A DNA stretch of 47,770 nt from Nostoc sp. FACHB-973 (GCF_014698115.1 NZ_JACJSJ010000063.1:1-47770); one strand, 5' to 3'; shown: positions 1 to 8,784, counted from the stretch's first letter. The notes: generated from the sequence alone by a model not told the origin. Made by a program: numbers and translations.

Positions 1-49
1 CCCAATCCCCCATCTATTAAAATTGTTTATAAGAAAGGATAATTAATAA

Positions 50-664
50 ATGAGACCCATCAAAGCTGACGAAGTTGAGCGAGATAATTCCGTTGATAAA
101 GTGGAGCAAATTCTGCAAGGGGCAATGCAGGAGTTTCTCCAGCATGGCTATGCTGGCACAAGTATGGATCGGGTAGCGATCGCAGCAGGTGTTTCTAAAG
201 CGACGATCTACAGTCACTTTCAAGATAAAGAAGGACTTTTTAAAGTACTGATAGAGCAACTAGCACGCAAGAAGTTTAACTCTATTTTTGGTACGGAACC
301 GGTTGAGGGAGAACCAGCCGCTGTACTGCGCCAGATAGGAATCAAAGCATTAGAGCAGATGAATAACGACCAAGAACATTGTGCATTTATGCGAGTGTTG
401 ATTGGGGAATCTGGTCGTTTTCCTGAGTTAGCACAGATTTGTGTGCGGGCACTGAATAAACCTGTCCTAGAAGCTCTTAGCCAATACTTAGCTGCTCCTG
501 AATTAAATATACCTGACCCAGAAGCAACCGCAAGAATTCTGTTAGGAACATTGGTGTATTTTCATATCACTCAGGATGTGATGCATGGCAAAGATATTTT
601 ACCAATGAAAAGCGATCGTCTAATTGATGCGTTAACACATGTAATTAGTAAATGCGCTGAATAA
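50..664 (+). CDS. TetR/AcrR family transcriptional regulator
   Basis: Probable one-component repressor of 204 residues. The N-terminal third has the TetR helix-turn-helix: a helix with ILQGAMQEFLQHGYAGTSMDRVA, shown here in part, followed by GVSKATIYSHFQDKEGLF (about residues 20-65). The C-terminal part is a helical ligand-binding/dimerisation domain with no recognisable ligand signature. The ATG at 50 has an AGGA about 10 nt upstream. The next gene on the same strand, a methyltransferase 280 bp downstream, is a plausible target, but this is inferred from position only. Confidence 0.9.
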   Translation: MRPIKADEVERDNSVDKVEQILQGAMQEFLQHGYAGTSMDRVAIAAGVSKATIYSHFQDKEGLFKVLIEQLARKKFNSIFGTEPVEGEPAAVLRQIGIKALEQMNNDQEHCAFMRVLIGESGRFPELAQICVRALNKPVLEALSQYLAAPELNIPDPEATARILLGTLVYFHITQDVMHGKDILPMKSDRLIDALTHVISKCAE

Positions 665-945
665 AACTTGGTTGTAGAGAATGGGGAATAGGCAATAGGA
701 AAAGTATTAATTGCCTATTGCCTCTGATCTCAAAGCTTTGGTTGGCGTCAGATTTAAAAGTATCGAAATCGGCCATGTCATGGGTAAGATTGGAATTGTT
801 GTCAATCGATACACTCGATCAAAAATGCGAGACAGCATACTTTGGATCTGAATCGCGTTGAAAATAGTTTTGCAACCATCCTCTGGCTAATTTGAATTTA
901 AATGCAGTAAATAACACTGCATCGACACTCAAAAAGGACAATATT

Positions 946-2019
946 ATGACACCTCAAATATTTGACGAAACCAAAGCAGAAGCATTTGCAGTGAGAATGC
1001 TGGACATTCTCAACAATGGGGCATTGGCACTGATGATTTCCATTGGGCATCGCACCAAACTGTTTGATAGTCTGGCAGAACTCCCACCGTCTACAAGTCA
1101 ACAAATTGCTGATGCGGCAGGCTTAAACGAACGCTATGTGCGGGAATGGCTGGGGGCAATGGTGACCGGGTGTTTTGTTGAATATAATCCGGTGGAAAAA
1201 ACCTACTACTTGCCTCGAGAACATGGTGCATTCTTGACACGAATAGCGCCTGGGGATAATATTGCTCCTTTTGCTCAATTCATATCGGTGTTGGGAGCAG
1301 TTGAAGACCAGATTGTAGATTGTTTCCACAAAGGCGGAGGCGTACCCTACTCACAATTTAAACGTTTCCATGAAGTGATGGCGGAAGATAGCGGACAAAC
1401 TGTAGTAGCTGCTTTAGAAGAACATATTTTGCCGCTGATTTCTGGTTTAACAGAAGCCCTACAACAAGGAATTGATGTCCTAGATGTAGGTTGCGGTAGT
1501 GGTCGTGCCCTCAACAAGCTAGCACAGCTGTTTCCCAACAGTCGTTTTAAAGGATATGATTTGTCCCCAGAAGCGATCGCCATTGCCTCTACTGAAGCCC
1601 AGCAACGAGGACTCACCAACATTCAATTTCAGATTAAGGATGCCGCTACATTCGACGAAGTAGAGCAATACGACTTAATTACTACCTTTGATGCGGTACA
1701 TGACCAGGCAAGACCTGATGTTGTATTGCGAAACATTCATACTGCCCTGCGTCCCAATGGCATTTATCTGATGCAAGACATCAACGCCTCAACTGATGTT
1801 AATGGCAATCTGGAACATCCCATTGCCCCTTTTCTTTACACCGTTTCTTGTATGCACTGCATGACGGTATCCCTAGCAGGAGGCGGTATGGGACTGGGAG
1901 CCATGTGGGGACAAGAAAAAGCAGTGGAAATGTTGAGTGAAGCTGGGTTCACTGGTGTGGACATCAGACGACTGGCTCACGATTTACAGAATAACTACTA
2001 CATTACTAGAAAGAGCTAA
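946..2019 (+). CDS. class I SAM-dependent methyltransferase, Rv2258c-like
   Basis: A 357-residue protein. The N-terminal part is winged-helix-like (TSQQIADAAGLNERYVREWL, residues about 50-69), and the Rossmann-fold methyltransferase domain follows, with SAM motif I VLDVGCGSG at 178-186. This two-domain layout and length match the Rv2258c-type small-molecule methyltransferases; the substrate is unknown. An upstream in-frame TTG at 892 exists, but the ATG at 946 is preferred because AAGGA sits 7 nt before it. It follows a TetR gene on the same strand, which may control it. Confidence 0.85.
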   Translation: MTPQIFDETKAEAFAVRMLDILNNGALALMISIGHRTKLFDSLAELPPSTSQQIADAAGLNERYVREWLGAMVTGCFVEYNPVEKTYYLPREHGAFLTRIAPGDNIAPFAQFISVLGAVEDQIVDCFHKGGGVPYSQFKRFHEVMAEDSGQTVVAALEEHILPLISGLTEALQQGIDVLDVGCGSGRALNKLAQLFPNSRFKGYDLSPEAIAIASTEAQQRGLTNIQFQIKDAATFDEVEQYDLITTFDAVHDQARPDVVLRNIHTALRPNGIYLMQDINASTDVNGNLEHPIAPFLYTVSCMHCMTVSLAGGGMGLGAMWGQEKAVEMLSEAGFTGVDIRRLAHDLQNNYYITRKS

Positions 2020-3036
2020 ACAAATGTGTCAACTTTGTAGTGTGCTTAATCGATTAGGCGATCGCACCAAGAAGTATCCACCTTTACCGACTACGAGTCA
2101 ATTCTCTGCTGCGGTTCCAATTGAGCGCTTACCGCAAACAAAATCTGATGACTCTCAGTCAAACAGTACAGTAATCATTAGTCCCCAACGTCAATGATTA
2201 CACCATAGTTCTTGAATTTGAACGTGGTTGAACCAAATTGCATGGAACAAACCTACTATAAAAATCAAGCCAATAATACTACTAATGAAAGCAACTATCA
2301 TCTCGTGCTTCCGTATAGCTTTTTGTATCTTCGCGTCTATGATGTCTTCTAATTCTTTGTATGACATTTAGTTTAATTTGGCTAAAGGCAAGAATGATGT
2401 AGAACTTACGTATTTACATAAGCTCGAATATGTCCCAAACCTCTAACTGATTCGCTTAATTGGTACTAAGCTCAAACAGCTTAGTACCAATTAAGCTTAG
2501 TACCAATTCTTGAAGAAAGGTATACAGATTCTAGAAAATAAGGATGAGGAAAGGTGTAACTAATATGGCTAGTTTATACAAACTAGTCATTAGCGAGAGT
2601 GTGGCACAACTCAAACATCACTTAAAAATTGTCGTATATTTTGACGATTAGCAGCTATGAAGAGGCACAGTCAAATTCTTTTCAAAGTTACCCATTAAAT
2701 GCTTTGTCTAGAATAGACGTGCCTTGAAAATAGGGAGTTGGGAGTGGGGAGTAGGGAAAGGAAATTTTCATTGTTCCTTGTGAACGCAGCTCATGGAGTC
2801 TCTTGCAAAAGTCCCTAACACCCCACCCCCAACCCCTCCCCTTACCAAGGGGAGGGGAGCGTTTGCTTTACTCAAATGCGGGGTGGGGTTCTTTATTTTT
2901 GATTTATGCAAGAGACTTCATGAGTTGCACTCACAAGGAAAGAATGAAAATATCTCTTTCCCAGTCCCCAATCCCCAGTCCCCAATCCCTATTTTTAAGG
3001 CAGGTCTAATGGAAGGGAAAAGTGCATCAAGTTCTT
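2020..3036. other. non-coding stretch with repeats
   Basis: About 1 kb with no convincing gene. It holds a perfect hairpin at 2456-2494, GC-rich CCCCACCCC/GGGGTGGGG and CCTCCCC/GGGGAGG inverted repeats near 2820-2900, and short tandem repeats of the GGGAGTGGGGAGT and CCCCAATCCCCAGT kind near 2730-2760 and 2965-2990. A 57-codon ORF at 2024-2197 directly follows the methyltransferase stop but has no recognisable product and only a weak ribosome binding site. Confidence 0.6.
2456..2508. repeat. palindrome plus a third direct copy of one arm
   Basis: The arms at 2456-2472 and 2478-2494 are perfectly complementary over 17 bp around a 5-nt loop (CAAAC). A third copy of AGCTTAGTACCAATT follows directly at 2494-2508. 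There is no T-run, so a simple intrinsic terminator is not supported. It may be a small mobile repeat or a protein-binding site. Confidence 0.7.
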
Positions 3037-3666
3037 TTATAGACGGATATGTTGAATAAACTTTAATATTATTTCTCTTGGTTTTTCATCAGACATAACA
3101 AAACTTGCCAAGACATTTAAATCTAAATTTGGTAGAAATTCACTTTTTGATATTGACTCATATTTATCACCACGGAGATAATATAATGAAAACTTATTAT
3201 TCTGCCAAAACCAAACCTCTGGTACTCCTAAACCTTGATAAATAACTAAATCATCAATTCCCCCACTTGTCACAACCACTTCAATAGCAAGATCGGGAAC
3301 AGGTTTTTCCAAATCAAAGCAATAACATTCATCTGGCTCTATTCCTCTAGCTGCTGTTTGTTTTATAAAAGTAGTGGAGCCTAAAGGATAAAAATCAATA
3401 CCTGTTTCTAAAAAATAGGCTTCTAGCAATAAAGCAATAATCTTTTTATTAAACTCATGACGACGGCTAGGAGACATTATTTCTAAAGTACCTTCTAAAT
3501 ATTTCAAGCGATAATGAGAATTATTTGGAAAACCTTGTAATAGTGTCTCATATATATCCCAGCTAATCCCATTCATCAGTAAAATTTGGTCAGAATCAAC
3601 ATTTTTTAATGCTGACTGACTGATTAATTCTTCTAAGCGGCTAAACTTTTCTAGTAAACCTAACAT
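3037..3666 (-). CDS. Uma2 family endonuclease-like protein (DUF820)
   Basis: A 209-residue protein with the Uma2/DUF820 restriction-endonuclease-fold pattern. Visible are YRLKYLEGTLEIMSPSRRHE near the start of the fold, PDLAIEVVVTSGGIDDL with the acidic residues expected at the active site, and YQGLGVPEVWFW. These proteins are multicopy in cyanobacteria and their biological role is not settled. The start codon overlaps the stop of a small upstream ORF (3660-3821), suggesting translational coupling. Confidence 0.88.
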   Translation of the reverse strand: MLGLLEKFSRLEELISQSALKNVDSDQILLMNGISWDIYETLLQGFPNNSHYRLKYLEGTLEIMSPSRRHEFNKKIIALLLEAYFLETGIDFYPLGSTTFIKQTAARGIEPDECYCFDLEKPVPDLAIEVVVTSGGIDDLVIYQGLGVPEVWFWQNNKFSLYYLRGDKYESISKSEFLPNLDLNVLASFVMSDEKPREIILKFIQHIRL

Positions 3667-3821
3667 GATTGCTGCTCCAAAATTGCCTTAATCTCTGCCA
3701 TGATTTCAGCTACGCGCTTATATTTATCTAATATATCTATAACCAAATGTTCAGGCGGTAAATGCTCAAAATCCTCCTGAGTATTTGGGTTTTTTCTTCT
3801 GCCATGCAGATGATTTGGCAT
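3660..3821 (-). CDS. small ORF upstream of the Uma2 gene
   Basis: A 53-codon ORF beginning MPNHLHGRRKNPNTQ and ending in a charged helical stretch. Its TAG stop overlaps the Uma2 ATG, a coupling arrangement that supports real translation. The first residues (MPNHLHG) belong to the RAYT transposase motif of the decayed gene just upstream, so the current N-terminus may be a fusion to that remnant. An alternative start inside is not obvious. Function unknown. Confidence 0.4.
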   Translation of the reverse strand: MPNHLHGRRKNPNTQEDFEHLPPEHLVIDILDKYKRVAEIMAEIKAILEQQSC

Positions 3822-4035
3822 GATGAAAAATTCATCTAAACTCGATATTTCAATATTTACTAGGTAATGAATTCCAAAAATATAATCCGATATTTCCTAA
3901 CTTATTAAGATTGACATCATTATTTGAAATATTAGCGAACAGAAATTTTATTTGATATGTAGAAATTGTCAGAGAATAAGCACCAGCTTGGGAATAATCA
4001 TAGCCACGTGAGTCAACGCCAAGAGTTTGAAACTT
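3800..4035 (-). pseudogene. decayed RAYT (Y1 REP-associated) transposase fragment
   Basis: Reading the minus strand from about 4035 gives VDSRGYDYSQAGAYSLTIST, then a segment ending in GNIGLYFWNSLPSKY and a stop. In another frame it continues NIEISSLDEFFIMPNHLHG. The pieces follow the usual RAYT order (GYDY..GAYFVTICT, LNxxG.IV...W..LP..Y, LDEFVIMPNHxHG), with one frameshift and a missing C-terminal half including the catalytic tyrosine region. It sits just outside the CAST left end, so it was probably the original neighbour of the tRNA-Arg gene. Confidence 0.6.
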
Positions 4036-4103
4036 GACGAGAAAAGAGCAAACGCCCTACTAGTGTTGTGAAAGAAGTCTGACAGCTTTTGAAATGGCAA
4101 TCT

Positions 4104-4113
4104 ACATTAAACG
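4104..4113. repeat. left copy of direct repeat flanking the CAST
   Basis: ACATTAAACG immediately precedes the left terminal TGTC at 4114. The same ten bases occur at 36392-36401 across the right terminus. This is consistent with a target-site duplication; the exact length (5 bp expected for this family, 7 bp if both ends begin with TGTC) cannot be fixed from one copy of the insertion. Confidence 0.75.
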
Positions 4114-4340
4114 TGTCGATTGCCAAATTATTTGACCACTTGACAAATTAATGTCTTCAAATATATTTAACTTAAAACCCTTACTTGATAAGGGTTTTAC
4201 TATTTTAGCCTGAAAATAGCCTACTAGAGGCTTATCGCCAAAATACCTGTCCTCTTTTGAAATTTTGACAAAATATCTGTCCTTTCTTCAAAAACGCTGT
4301 GAGCCTACATTTTTATGAAAATTGACAAAATAAATGTCCT
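4114..4340 (+). repeat. CAST left end with TnsB-binding repeats
   Basis: The terminal TGTC is at 4114. TnsB-type motifs (TGACA-A/T-rich-TGTC) are visible at 4140-4155, 4237-4252 (weaker, GCCAAAATACCTGTCC), 4265-4282 and 4322-4339. A short hairpin, AAAACCCTTACTTGATAAGG with complementary continuation, lies near 4176-4200. The last TnsB motif contains the ATG at 4334, so the most upstream possible tnsB start lies inside the transposon end. Confidence 0.85.
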
Positions 4341-4387
4341 TTAAACAGTACAATACAACTACGTTTGTATTAAACAATTATGTGAAA

Positions 4388-6070
4388 ATGCTGGACGATC
4401 ATACCAATAGCGATCAAGCGGCAGAAAAGGATGAGATTGTGACGGAACTCTCAGCAGATGATAGGCATTTGCTGGATATGATTCAGCAATTACTAGAACC
4501 GTGCGATCGCATCACCTACGGAGAAAAACAAAGGGAAGTAGCAGCCAAACTAGGCAAGTCTGTGCGGACGGTACGGCGGCTAGTAAAAAAATGGGAACAG
4601 GAGGGTTTAGCTGCACTCCAAAGCACGACACGGGCTGATAAAGGTAAACATCGAATAGATTCTGATTGGCAGCAGTTCATCATCAATACATATAAGGAAG
4701 GCAATAAAGGTAGTAAGCGAATTACTCCCCAACAAGTTGCGATCAGAGTACAAGCAAGGGCGAGTGAATTAGGACAAGAAAAATACCCCAGCTATCGGAC
4801 TGTGTATCGAGTTCTACAACCAATTATTGAGGAGCAAGAGCAAAAAGCGAGTATTAGAAATCGGGGTTGGCATGGTTCTCGATTATCAGTTAAAACCCGT
4901 GATGGCAAAGACTTATCTGTGGAATACAGCAACCATATATGGCAGTGTGACCACACTCGTGTAGACCTATTGTTGGTAGATCAGCATGGTGAACTTTTGG
5001 GTCGTCCTTGGCTGACAACAGTTGTAGATACTTATTCTCGTTGCATCATTGGCATAAACTTGGGTTACGATGCACCAAGTTCGACTGTTGTGGCATTGGC
5101 ACTGCGTCATGCAATTTTACCAAAGCAGTATGGGTCAGAATATGGACTCCATGAAGATTGGGGAACCTACGGCAAGCCAGAACACTTTTATACTGATGGC
5201 GGTAAAGATTTTCGCTCAAACCATTTGCAACAGATAGGTGTGCAGTTGGGGTTTGCTTGTCATTTACGCGATCGCCCAAGTGAAGGTGGTATTGTTGAGC
5301 GTCCTTTTGGCACTTTTAACACCGATTTATTTTCCACTTTCCCAGGATATACAGGGTCAAATGTACAGGAGCGTCCAGAGCAAGCTGAAAAAGAAGCTTG
5401 TCTTACTTTGAGGGAATTAGAACGTCTGCTGGTGCGCTACATCGTGGACAAATACAACCAACGTATTGATGCTCGATTAGGTGATCAAACTCGTTATCAA
5501 CGTTGGGAAGCAGGGTTAATTGCTTCTCCTGATGTAATTTCAGAAGAAGAATTACGTATCTGCCTGATGAAGCAAACTCGACGCTCAATTTACAGAGGTG
5601 GGTATCTGCAATTTGAAAATCTGAGTTACCGGGGAGAAAACTTGGCAGGTTATGCAGGTGAAACCGTTGTACTGCGTTATGACCCTAAAGACATTACAAC
5701 TGTGTTGGTTTACCGCCAGAAGGCTAATAAAGAAGAGTTTCTAGCCAGGGCATTTGCTCAGGATTTGGAGACTGAGCAATTATCTCTGGATGAGGCTAAA
5801 GCTAGTAGTCGCAAGATTCGGCAGGCAGGGAAGATGATTAGTAATCGCTCAATGTTGGCAGAAGTACGCGATCGCGAAACCTTCGTTCCTCAAAAGAAAA
5901 CTAAAAAGGAACGCCAAAAGGCAGAACAGACCATAGTTCAAAAGGCTAAACAACCATTAACAGTTGAACTAGAAGAAGAAATTGAAGTGGCATCTGTTGA
6001 CAGTGAGGCAGAATACCAGATGCCGGAAGTCTTTGATTACGAACAAATGCGCGAAGATTACGGGTGGTAG
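4388..6070 (+). CDS. tnsB: TnsB, DDE transposase of the type V-K CAST
   Basis: Catalyses strand transfer at the transposon ends. From the alternative ATG at 4334 the protein is 578 aa, and the DDE triad is D206 (WQCDHTRVD), D288 (FYTDGGKDF) and E322 (GGIVERPFG), with D-E spacing of 34. Subtract 18 for the start at 4388. An N-terminal helix-turn-helix DNA-binding region (about residues 60-110, AAKLGKSVRTVRRLVKKWEQ) precedes the catalytic core, and a beta-barrel and charged C-terminal tail (TnsC contact in this family) follow. It closely resembles the Scytonema ShCAST TnsB throughout. The start at 4388 is preferred because 4334 falls in a TnsB-binding repeat. tnsC follows after 3 bp. Confidence 0.95.
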   Translation: MLDDHTNSDQAAEKDEIVTELSADDRHLLDMIQQLLEPCDRITYGEKQREVAAKLGKSVRTVRRLVKKWEQEGLAALQSTTRADKGKHRIDSDWQQFIINTYKEGNKGSKRITPQQVAIRVQARASELGQEKYPSYRTVYRVLQPIIEEQEQKASIRNRGWHGSRLSVKTRDGKDLSVEYSNHIWQCDHTRVDLLLVDQHGELLGRPWLTTVVDTYSRCIIGINLGYDAPSSTVVALALRHAILPKQYGSEYGLHEDWGTYGKPEHFYTDGGKDFRSNHLQQIGVQLGFACHLRDRPSEGGIVERPFGTFNTDLFSTFPGYTGSNVQERPEQAEKEACLTLRELERLLVRYIVDKYNQRIDARLGDQTRYQRWEAGLIASPDVISEEELRICLMKQTRRSIYRGGYLQFENLSYRGENLAGYAGETVVLRYDPKDITTVLVYRQKANKEEFLARAFAQDLETEQLSLDEAKASSRKIRQAGKMISNRSMLAEVRDRETFVPQKKTKKERQKAEQTIVQKAKQPLTVELEEEIEVASVDSEAEYQMPEVFDYEQMREDYGW

Positions 6071-6073
6071 AAA

Positions 6074-6910
6074 ATGACTTCAAAACAAGCTCAAGCAGTT
6101 GCTCAACAGTTGGGTGACATTCCGGTAAATGATGAAAAATTACAAATAGAAATTCAACGATTGAACCGGAAGAGTTTTATTCCCCTGGAACAAGTGCAAA
6201 TTCTCCATGATTGGTTAGACGGGAAGCGGCAATCAAAACAATCTGGTCGTGTTTTGGGAGAGTCAAGAACGGGTAAAACAATGGGCTGTGATGCTTACCG
6301 ACTCAGGCATAAGCCCAAACAAGAAGCGGGAAAACCCCCAACTGTGCCTGTTGCTTATATCCAAATACCTCAAGAGTGCAGTGCTAAGGAGTTATTTGCA
6401 GCAATTATTGAGCATTTGAAGTATCAGATGACAAAGGGAACGGTAGCAGAGATTAGAGACAGAACGCTGCGAGTTCTCAAGGGGTGTGGAGTGGAAATGC
6501 TGATTATTGATGAAGCTGACCGCTTGAAACCCAAAACTTTTGCTGAAGTGCGAGATATTTTTGACAAGTTGGAAATTGCAGTGATTTTGGTGGGTACTGA
6601 CAGATTAGACGCTGTAATCAAGCGAGATGAGCAAGTTTATAACCGTTTTCGTGCCTGTCATCGGTTTGGTAAGTTTTCTGGTGAAGATTTTAAGCGAACT
6701 GTGGAGATTTGGGAAAAACAAGTTTTAAAACTGCCAGTAGCTTCTAATCTTTACAGTAAGACAATGCTGAAAACCTTGGGTGAGGCAACAGGAGGTTACA
6801 TTGGATTGCTGGATATGATTCTTAGAGAATCAGCAATCAGGGCATTAAAGAAAGGATTATCAAAGATTGATTTAGAAACCCTGAAGGAAGTAGCAGCAGA
6901 GTACAAATAA
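6074..6910 (+). CDS. tnsC: TnsC, AAA+ ATPase target-complex regulator
   Basis: A 278-residue AAA+ protein that, in V-K systems, polymerises on DNA and bridges Cas12k/TniQ to TnsB. Walker A GESRTGKT is at residues 62-69 and Walker B MLIIDEADRL at 142-151; the sensor-like VGTDRLDAVIKRDEQV follows. Length matches ShCAST TnsC (about 276). It is separated from tnsB by 3 bp and its stop overlaps the tniQ start (TAATG), so the three genes form one translationally coupled operon. Confidence 0.96.
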   Translation: MTSKQAQAVAQQLGDIPVNDEKLQIEIQRLNRKSFIPLEQVQILHDWLDGKRQSKQSGRVLGESRTGKTMGCDAYRLRHKPKQEAGKPPTVPVAYIQIPQECSAKELFAAIIEHLKYQMTKGTVAEIRDRTLRVLKGCGVEMLIIDEADRLKPKTFAEVRDIFDKLEIAVILVGTDRLDAVIKRDEQVYNRFRACHRFGKFSGEDFKRTVEIWEKQVLKLPVASNLYSKTMLKTLGEATGGYIGLLDMILRESAIRALKKGLSKIDLETLKEVAAEYK

Positions 6911-7413
6911 TGGAAGCCCCAGAGATTCAACCTTGGCTGTTTCAAATAGAACCTTTAGAGGGAGAAAGTTTGAGTCACTTTTTAGGGCGTTTTCGACAGG
7001 CAAATGATTTAACGCCTACTGGGTTAGGTAAAGCCGCAGGACTTGGGGGAGCGATCGCACGGTGGGAAAAATTTCGGTTTAATCCTCCTGCTTCTCGGCA
7101 GCAGTTGGAAGCATTGGCTGTTGTAGTGGGGGTTGATGTCGATAGGTTAGTGCAGATGTTACCACCTGCTGGGGTGGGAATGAAAATGGAGCCTATTCGG
7201 TTATGTGCTGCTTGTTATATCGAGTCGCCTTGTCACAAAATTGAGTGGCAGTTGAAGGTGACACTAGGATGCGATCGCCACAAGTTAAGCTTGCTGTCAG
7301 AATGTCCAAACTGTGGGGCAAGATTTAAGATTCCAGCGTTATGGGTGGATGGTTGGTGTCAAAGGTGTTTTATGACTTTTGCTGAGATGGCAAACTCTCA
7401 GAAGCGTTATTAA
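6910..7413 (+). CDS. tniQ: TniQ, short V-K type target-selection protein
   Basis: A 167-residue protein, the short form typical of V-K CASTs. The N-terminal part has EGESLSHFLGRFRQAN, followed by a helix-turn-helix-like region. The C-terminal zinc ribbons contain CAACYIESPCH and CDRH...CPNCGARFKIP...WCQRC. It joins Cas12k-crRNA-tracrRNA and TnsC in the targeting complex. The ATG shares one base with the tnsC stop. A separate copy of the C-terminal ribbon lies at 23269-23469. Confidence 0.96.
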   Translation: MEAPEIQPWLFQIEPLEGESLSHFLGRFRQANDLTPTGLGKAAGLGGAIARWEKFRFNPPASRQQLEALAVVVGVDVDRLVQMLPPAGVGMKMEPIRLCAACYIESPCHKIEWQLKVTLGCDRHKLSLLSECPNCGARFKIPALWVDGWCQRCFMTFAEMANSQKRY

Positions 7414-7531
7414 CTAATAAGCCTGTGTAATCGAATATCATGAAGCGATCGCTTTTTCTCAAATAATTGAAATGCCTTAGTGCCTTAGCGTTAGCGACGT
7501 TAAGAGCGTCAAATCTTCTGAAACAGGCTCA

Positions 7532-7762
7532 CTACAAATTCAATTTATTTCCTAAATGACCGAACTGTAGGGTAATCTGCTCTGAGAGTTCTACTGCCGG
7601 ATTAAAAATTATTGTAAAAGTCCCACTGGGAATGAGCCGCCGCAGTGCTTGTGTGTGAGATTCTGCCTCGCTGCGACGGCGAAAACGTCCAACAATTTGA
7701 TGCTGCATATTAGGAAGATGGCGAACTATACACCAAGGGCTTAATTTCTCAACGTAGGTCAC
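7532..7762 (-). CDS. small hypothetical protein
   Basis: 76 residues, GTG start (VTYVEKLSPWCIVRHLPNMQ), with a GGAG about 8 nt upstream. The central VGRFRRRSEAESHTQALRRL is basic and helical, and a hydrophobic segment (GTFTIIFNPAVEL) follows. I recall similar small proteins as cyanobacterial hypotheticals but know no function. First cargo gene after tniQ, opposite strand. Confidence 0.6.
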   Translation of the reverse strand: MTYVEKLSPWCIVRHLPNMQHQIVGRFRRRSEAESHTQALRRLIPSGTFTIIFNPAVELSEQITLQFGHLGNKLNL

Positions 7763-7793
7763 AATAACTCCTCAAAATACTTGTGTCATAGAT

Positions 7794-7820
7794 AAAAGCC
7801 ACCCTACTGTGAGAGTGGCT
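7794..7820 (-). terminator. probable intrinsic terminator
   Basis: On the minus strand the stem AGCCAC/GTGGCT (7820-7815 with 7802-7797) is followed by TTTATC. It lies downstream of the two overlapping minus-strand genes at 7869-8713. The T-run is short, so this may be weak. Confidence 0.45.
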
Positions 7821-7868
7821 GATAAAAAAATGTCAGGATGATATTGCAATTAGTTGACTTTTCAATTC

Positions 7869-8174
7869 CTACTTCCTTGGGTTAGGAAAACAAAGCATTT
7901 TCAAAAATTCTTCTGGAATTTCCTCGAAGTGTTCTAGTAGAAAATCCATTAGGGCAAGATGGCGTAAATCACAGGGCATCGGACTACAGTAGTTGCGCCC
8001 TTTACAGAACCAGCGCCGAACAGTTGAGAGTGAACGAGAGCAAATCCGAGCGATCGCCTCATGATTGACATCCCATTTGGCATAAAAATTTTTGGGTGTC
8101 ATTCCTAGTTGACAATGGCTGTAAAAATCAATTAAGTTTTGCTCTCGTGCTTCCAGAGGACGGGGATTAGTCAT
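7869..8174 (-). CDS. helix-turn-helix-like small protein
   Basis: 101 residues from the ATG at 8174, which overlaps the upstream gene's TGA by 4 bp (ATGA). The longer reading to 8294 is rejected because the overlap decides the start. The segment AIARICSRSLSTVRRWFCKG (about residues 41-60) looks like a helix-turn-helix, and the acidic C-terminus LLEHFEEIPEEFLKMLCF follows. Possibly a DNA-binding regulator of its own two-gene unit; no family name is recognised. Confidence 0.6.
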   Translation of the reverse strand: MTNPRPLEAREQNLIDFYSHCQLGMTPKNFYAKWDVNHEAIARICSRSLSTVRRWFCKGRNYCSPMPCDLRHLALMDFLLEHFEEIPEEFLKMLCFPNPRK

Positions 8175-8713
8175 AACACTGGTTCTCCTTCCAGTGGTTC
8201 TAGATCCTCTTCCCAAGCGATATCGGCAGATGTCCAAGCTGCACTGGGGCTGTCTTTGCTCAACCAAATTAGGTAACACCAACTCCAGCAACAAAGATGG
8301 GGAGCAAAGCTGTAAAATCTGCCAATAACTATTCCCCAGTCGGTATCAAAACCCAGCCAGCGTAATTTATCGCCATACAAAAAGCGGGGTGTCTTCGCTG
8401 TATTCGGAAAATCATCGGGTAAATTAACAGACTCTGGAGTAAATTTCTGGTTAATTAATCCTGGGAGTGGATGCTGATGATTGAGCGCGATCGCTTCCAG
8501 TGACGCATAACCCATCGCACTCAAATAATTAGCAATCAGTTCAGCATTGATACTCTGGGTTAGTTGAGAAATCAACAGTGCTGCTAAACTTTCTTGTTCT
8601 TGCTGCTGGCAATAATCGCCAAGTTTTGCCAATAGTTGAGCAATACCGAAGTCATCTAAGGCTTGTTGATAGCCTCTTTCTTCATTTGTTTTGTAGCAAA
8701 CAGGCTTTAACAT
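8171..8713 (-). CDS. hypothetical protein, coupled to the HTH gene
   Basis: 181 residues starting MLKPVCYKTNEERGYQQALD. The ATG at 8713 has AGGAG 9 nt upstream, better than the in-frame ATG at 8743. The N-terminal half is helical and rich in Gln/Leu; the C-terminal part has TPRFLYGDKLRWLGFDTDWG, a Cys/Trp-rich segment (HLCCWSWCYLIWL) and an acidic end. I do not recognise the family. It shares 4 bp with the downstream HTH gene. Confidence 0.6.
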   Translation of the reverse strand: MLKPVCYKTNEERGYQQALDDFGIAQLLAKLGDYCQQQEQESLAALLISQLTQSINAELIANYLSAMGYASLEAIALNHQHPLPGLINQKFTPESVNLPDDFPNTAKTPRFLYGDKLRWLGFDTDWGIVIGRFYSFAPHLCCWSWCYLIWLSKDSPSAAWTSADIAWEEDLEPLEGEPVL

Positions 8714-8740
8714 GGAATATGTCTCCTGTATAGAGGGAGC

Positions 8741-8784
8741 CAAAAGTCAGCGTCGGCCCTGAGAAAGTTGAGCGCTGGCTTTTG
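8741..8784. repeat. inverted repeat between divergent genes
   Basis: CAAAAGTCAGCG (8741-8752) pairs with CGCTGGCTTTTG (8773-8784), with one G-T pair. It lies between the start of the minus-strand pair and the plus-strand RHH gene, so it could be an operator or a structured 5' leader. Confidence 0.4.

Noticed and set aside
2793..3059. 88-codon ORF in repeats left of Uma2
   Set aside because: Low-complexity Pro-rich translation of GC-rich repeats.
4334..4387. Longer tnsB N-terminus from 4334
   Set aside because: The start falls in a TnsB-binding repeat and the added residues do not resemble other TnsB; 4388 is preferred, though not proven.
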